Made by a program: the position numbers and the translations under genes
Assembly: GCA_964496755.1 (NCBI GenBank)
Contig: CAZCBD010000124.1
Location: forward strand, 1 to 8,437
DNA length: 8,437 bases
Source of the DNA: CAZCBD01 sp964496755
Lineage (GTDB): Bacteria; Bacteroidota; Ignavibacteria; Ignavibacteriales; Melioribacteraceae
Direction: 5' to 3'
Shown: piece by piece, positions 7,102 to 8,437 of the stretch
Position numbering within the stretch: position 1 is the stretch's first letter
Layout of the letters: each line of letters begins with the position of its first letter
The notes under the pieces: generated by a model
The model's input: only the letters and a program-made list of their open reading frames with translations
The model's database searches: none
Told to the model about the DNA's origin: nothing

Positions 7102-7205
7102 TGGTAAATCCGAAAGTATGCTTTTAATTAATAATGCTTTTTAATTTTTCGATACTTTTAATTTTGACTCCAAAAAAACGGTAAATAACTTCAGTAAAAA
7201 AGCTG

Positions 7206-7592
7206 TTAACGTTTTGAGAATTGGAATCTTTTTCTTGCCTTAGGTTGTCCATATTTCTTACGTTCAACCATTCTCGGATCTCTTTTCAATAAACCTTCAC
7301 TTTTCAAAGTAGGTCTGTAATCAGGGTTAATTTCAACCAATGCTCTTGCAATTCCTAAACGAGCAGCTTCCGATTGTCCCATAATTCCGCCACCGCGAAC
7401 ATTAATAAAGACATCATATTTACCCAAATTATCAGTCACTTTTAAAGGCGAAAGAATATCTTCCCTGTGTACATCGAGTTGAAAGTGTTTTTCAAATTCA
7501 CCATGGTTTACAGTAACTTTTCCTGAACCGTTTCTTAAGTAAACTCGAGCAACAGAAGTTTTTCTACGTCCTACTAGAATCTTATCTGCCAT
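7206..7592 (-). CDS. rpsI: 30S ribosomal protein uS9
   Basis: The 128-residue protein has the standard uS9 layout: GRRKTSVARVYLRNGSGKVTVN (8-29), the globular core with VRGGGIMGQSEAARLGIARAL (65-85), and the C-terminal tail LLKRDPRMVERKKYGQPKARKRFQFSKR (101-128). The tail ends in the near-universal SKR, whose last Arg contacts P-site tRNA in the small-subunit head. The ATG is preceded by GGGAG with an eight-base spacer; the GGGAG abuts the rplM stop codon. The gene starts 13 bases after rplM, the conserved rplM-rpsI pair. No terminator-like hairpin with a T-run is evident behind it, so read-through into rpsB is possible. Confidence 0.98.
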   Translation of the reverse strand: MADKILVGRRKTSVARVYLRNGSGKVTVNHGEFEKHFQLDVHREDILSPLKVTDNLGKYDVFINVRGGGIMGQSEAARLGIARALVEINPDYRPTLKSEGLLKRDPRMVERKKYGQPKARKRFQFSKR

Positions 7593-7605
7593 TAATTATG
7601 CTCCC

Positions 7606-8046
7606 TTATAAACTAATTTGTTCGGGTTTTTGTGCCGAATGAGGATGTTCCTCGCCAGCATAAACTTTTAATTTTTTAATTAATTTTTTGCCAAGTCTGC
7701 TTTTTGGCAACATGCCTTTTACAGCATTTTCAATAACAAACGCCGGATTTTTTTCAATCATTTCTGAAAAAGTTCGGATTCTTACTCCGCCCGGATATCC
7801 TGAATGAGAGAAATATTCTTTTTGTGTTTCTCTTTTTCCGGTTAATTTTATTTTTTCAGCGTTGATTACTACAACAAAATCGCCTGTATCCATATTCGGT
7901 GTAAAAACCGGCTTCTCTTTACCACGAATTACTCTGGCACATTTTGTTGCCAATCGTCCAAGCACTTGGTCTTTTGCATCAATTACGTACCATTTTCTGT
8001 CGGCTTCTTCTGTCTTGTAGAATTTAGTCATTTTTTCTTGCTTCAC
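7606..8046 (-). CDS. rplM: 50S ribosomal protein uL13, GTG start
   Basis: uL13 is an early-assembling protein of the large subunit. From the GTG at 8044-8046 the product is 146 residues, close to the usual ~142. Recognisable segments are KWYVIDAKDQVLGRLATKCA, FTPNMDTGDFVVVINAEKIKLTGKR, KEYFSHSGYPGGVR, the stretch ending AVKGMLPKSRLGKKLIKKLKVYAGEEHPH, and a QKPE near the C-terminus. The start was chosen because GGAGG at 8053-8057 lies six bases before this GTG. The ATG five codons further in (8029-8031, MTKFYKT) is an alternative that barely changes the protein. The frame stays open upstream to an ATG at 8113-8115, but that 23-residue extension lacks family similarity and would include the ribosome binding site. 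The gene leads the rplM-rpsI operon. Confidence 0.97.
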   Translation of the reverse strand: MKQEKMTKFYKTEEADRKWYVIDAKDQVLGRLATKCARVIRGKEKPVFTPNMDTGDFVVVINAEKIKLTGKRETQKEYFSHSGYPGGVRIRTFSEMIEKNPAFVIENAVKGMLPKSRLGKKLIKKLKVYAGEEHPHSAQKPEQISL

Positions 8047-8052
8047 TTTTAT

Positions 8053-8057
8053 CCTCC
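8053..8057 (-). promoter_or_regulatory. Shine-Dalgarno of rplM fixing the GTG start
   Basis: A perfect GGAGG on the minus strand, six bases ahead of GTG at 8044-8046. It argues against both the longer ATG-initiated reading and the internal ATG at 8029-8031, which would be 21 bases away. Confidence 0.85.
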
Positions 8058-8086
8058 GAAAGCCAGATAATTGTTTTTTCATAATT

Positions 8087-8160
8087 TCAATAATTAACAC
8101 ATATACTAATGTCAATTTTTGCAGAAAGTAAATTTAATGCAAAATTTCAACAAAAGCAAA
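8087..8160 (-). promoter_or_regulatory. Candidate promoter(s) for rplM-rpsI
   Basis: Two alternatives are visible. A Bacteroidota-like one has TTTG (8157-8160), a 20-base spacer and TAAATTTA (8129-8136), one mismatch from TAnnTTTG. A sigma-70-like one has a perfect TTGACA (8110-8115) and, 17 bases on, a poor -10 element TATTGA (8087-8092). In AT-rich DNA such matches occur by chance, so neither is firm. Confidence 0.3.
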
Positions 8161-8285
8161 ATTTTTTGATAAAAACACTCGACAAAATCGCGAGTAACTA
8201 TTTTACTTATTTTTAATGTTAAGCTTTTTGCATATTAAAACTTTCTGCTACAATAGTAGCAAAAACGGGTAAACAAAAACTTATG

Positions 8286-8314
8286 TTTCATTGCACCTAT
8301 TTCATTGCACCTAT
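8286..8314. repeat. 14-base tandem direct repeat
   Basis: TTCATTGCACCTAT occurs twice head to tail (8287-8300 and 8301-8314); one extra matching base on the left makes the periodic span 29 bases. It lies between the terminator of the upstream gene and rplM. It may be a paired protein-binding site or a slippage duplication. Confidence 0.8.
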
Positions 8315-8334
8315 ATTTTCAGATTTGCTAAATC

Positions 8335-8362
8335 AAAAAAAAACCCAGACAAGCCGGGTTTT
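8335..8362 (-). terminator. Rho-independent terminator of the T9SS cargo gene
   Basis: On the minus strand AAAACCCGG, a short loop, then TCTGGGTTTT form a stem (about 8340-8348 with 8354-8362, including one G-T pair). It runs into a continuous T tract (8335-8343 on the plus strand as A). It begins about 20 bases past the stop codon at 8382-8384. Confidence 0.85.
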
Positions 8363-8381
8363 ATCAAAATGTTTTCAACTT

Positions 8382-8437
8382 TTATTTCAATAGCATAAGT
8401 TTTTTAGTTTGAACAAAACTACCTGCTTGCAAACGAT
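8382..8437 (-). CDS. C-terminal end of a probable T9SS-secreted protein (type A sorting-domain tail), partial
   Basis: Only the last 18 codons fall in the window, reading on the minus strand RLQAGSFVQTKKLMLLK then TAA. The pattern RLQAG-x-F-x-(Q/E)-TKK-(hydrophobic)3-LK is the hallmark end of type A Por/T9SS C-terminal sorting domains. These direct proteins across the outer membrane in Bacteroidota and relatives, usually with cleavage of the domain. What the mature protein does cannot be told from here. The stop is followed by a strong terminator, so the gene is not co-transcribed with rplM. Confidence 0.8.
   Translation of the reverse strand, partial: RLQAGSFVQTKKLMLLK

Larger units (their letters stand above)
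8047..8381 (-). other. Intergenic and leader region between the T9SS cargo gene and rplM
   Basis: This 335-base stretch contains no credible gene. In transcription order it holds the terminator of the upstream gene (8335-8362), a 14-base tandem duplication (8286-8314), a 6-bp hairpin TGCTAC/GTAGCA with a four-base loop (8246-8261), a weak 5-bp hairpin ACTCG/CGAGT (8177-8195) followed on the minus strand by a T-rich run, promoter-like sequences (8087-8160) and the rplM ribosome binding site. It must contain the promoter for rplM-rpsI, since a terminator lies upstream. Confidence 0.6.

Noticed and set aside
8047..8115. N-terminal extension of uL13 starting at ATG 8113-8115
   Set aside because: The extra 23 residues are not part of the uL13 family and would place the GGAGG ribosome binding site inside the coding sequence; the GTG at 8044-8046 fits better.
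8286..8314. Tandem repeat as a CRISPR remnant
   Set aside because: Two abutting 14-base copies with no spacers and no cas genes nearby do not make a CRISPR array.

Overview
The window is a compact, AT-rich stretch of bacterial chromosome in which every supported gene lies on the minus strand, so transcription runs from high to low coordinates. Two things point to the Bacteroidota/Chlorobi side of the tree, most likely an Ignavibacteria-like lineage. The gene entering from the right edge ends in a C-terminal tail typical of type IX secretion (T9SS) sorting domains. Yet most genes here have clear Shine-Dalgarno sequences (GGAGG, GGAGA, GAGG and similar), which typical Bacteroidetes largely lack. 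This placement is inferred from sequence features, not from a database search.

In transcription order: the last 18 codons of a probable T9SS cargo protein (8382-8437) and its terminator; a 335-base intergenic/leader region; rplM (uL13, GTG start) and rpsI (uS9); a 178-base spacer with a strong hairpin just upstream of rpsB; rpsB (uS2, with a long charged C-terminal extension) and tsf (EF-Ts); a strong terminator-like hairpin; pyrH (UMP kinase, TTG start) and frr (ribosome recycling factor); another terminator; a monocistronic MaeB-type malic enzyme with a phosphotransacetylase-like C-terminal half; a bidirectional terminator; and an envelope pair, a membrane-anchored YkuD/L,D-transpeptidase-like protein followed after 23 bases by the N-terminal part of an Omp85/BamA-TamA-type POTRA protein that runs off the left edge.

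The central block is the classic translation cluster: two ribosomal proteins, then uS2, EF-Ts, UMP kinase and RRF, serving ribosome assembly, elongation, pyrimidine nucleotide supply and ribosome recycling. MaeB links malate to pyruvate under likely acetyl-CoA control. The last two genes concern the cell envelope.

Most of the window is ordinary housekeeping sequence. The observation most worth a second look is the L,D-transpeptidase-like protein, in which the position of the catalytic cysteine is a serine (codon TCA at 674-676) while the surrounding motif is intact. Secondary points are the structured rpsB leader, the uS2 extension, the terminator splitting tsf from pyrH, and a palindrome upstream of maeB. 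I found no RNA genes, insertion sequences or CRISPR arrays, and no convincing new multi-gene system.
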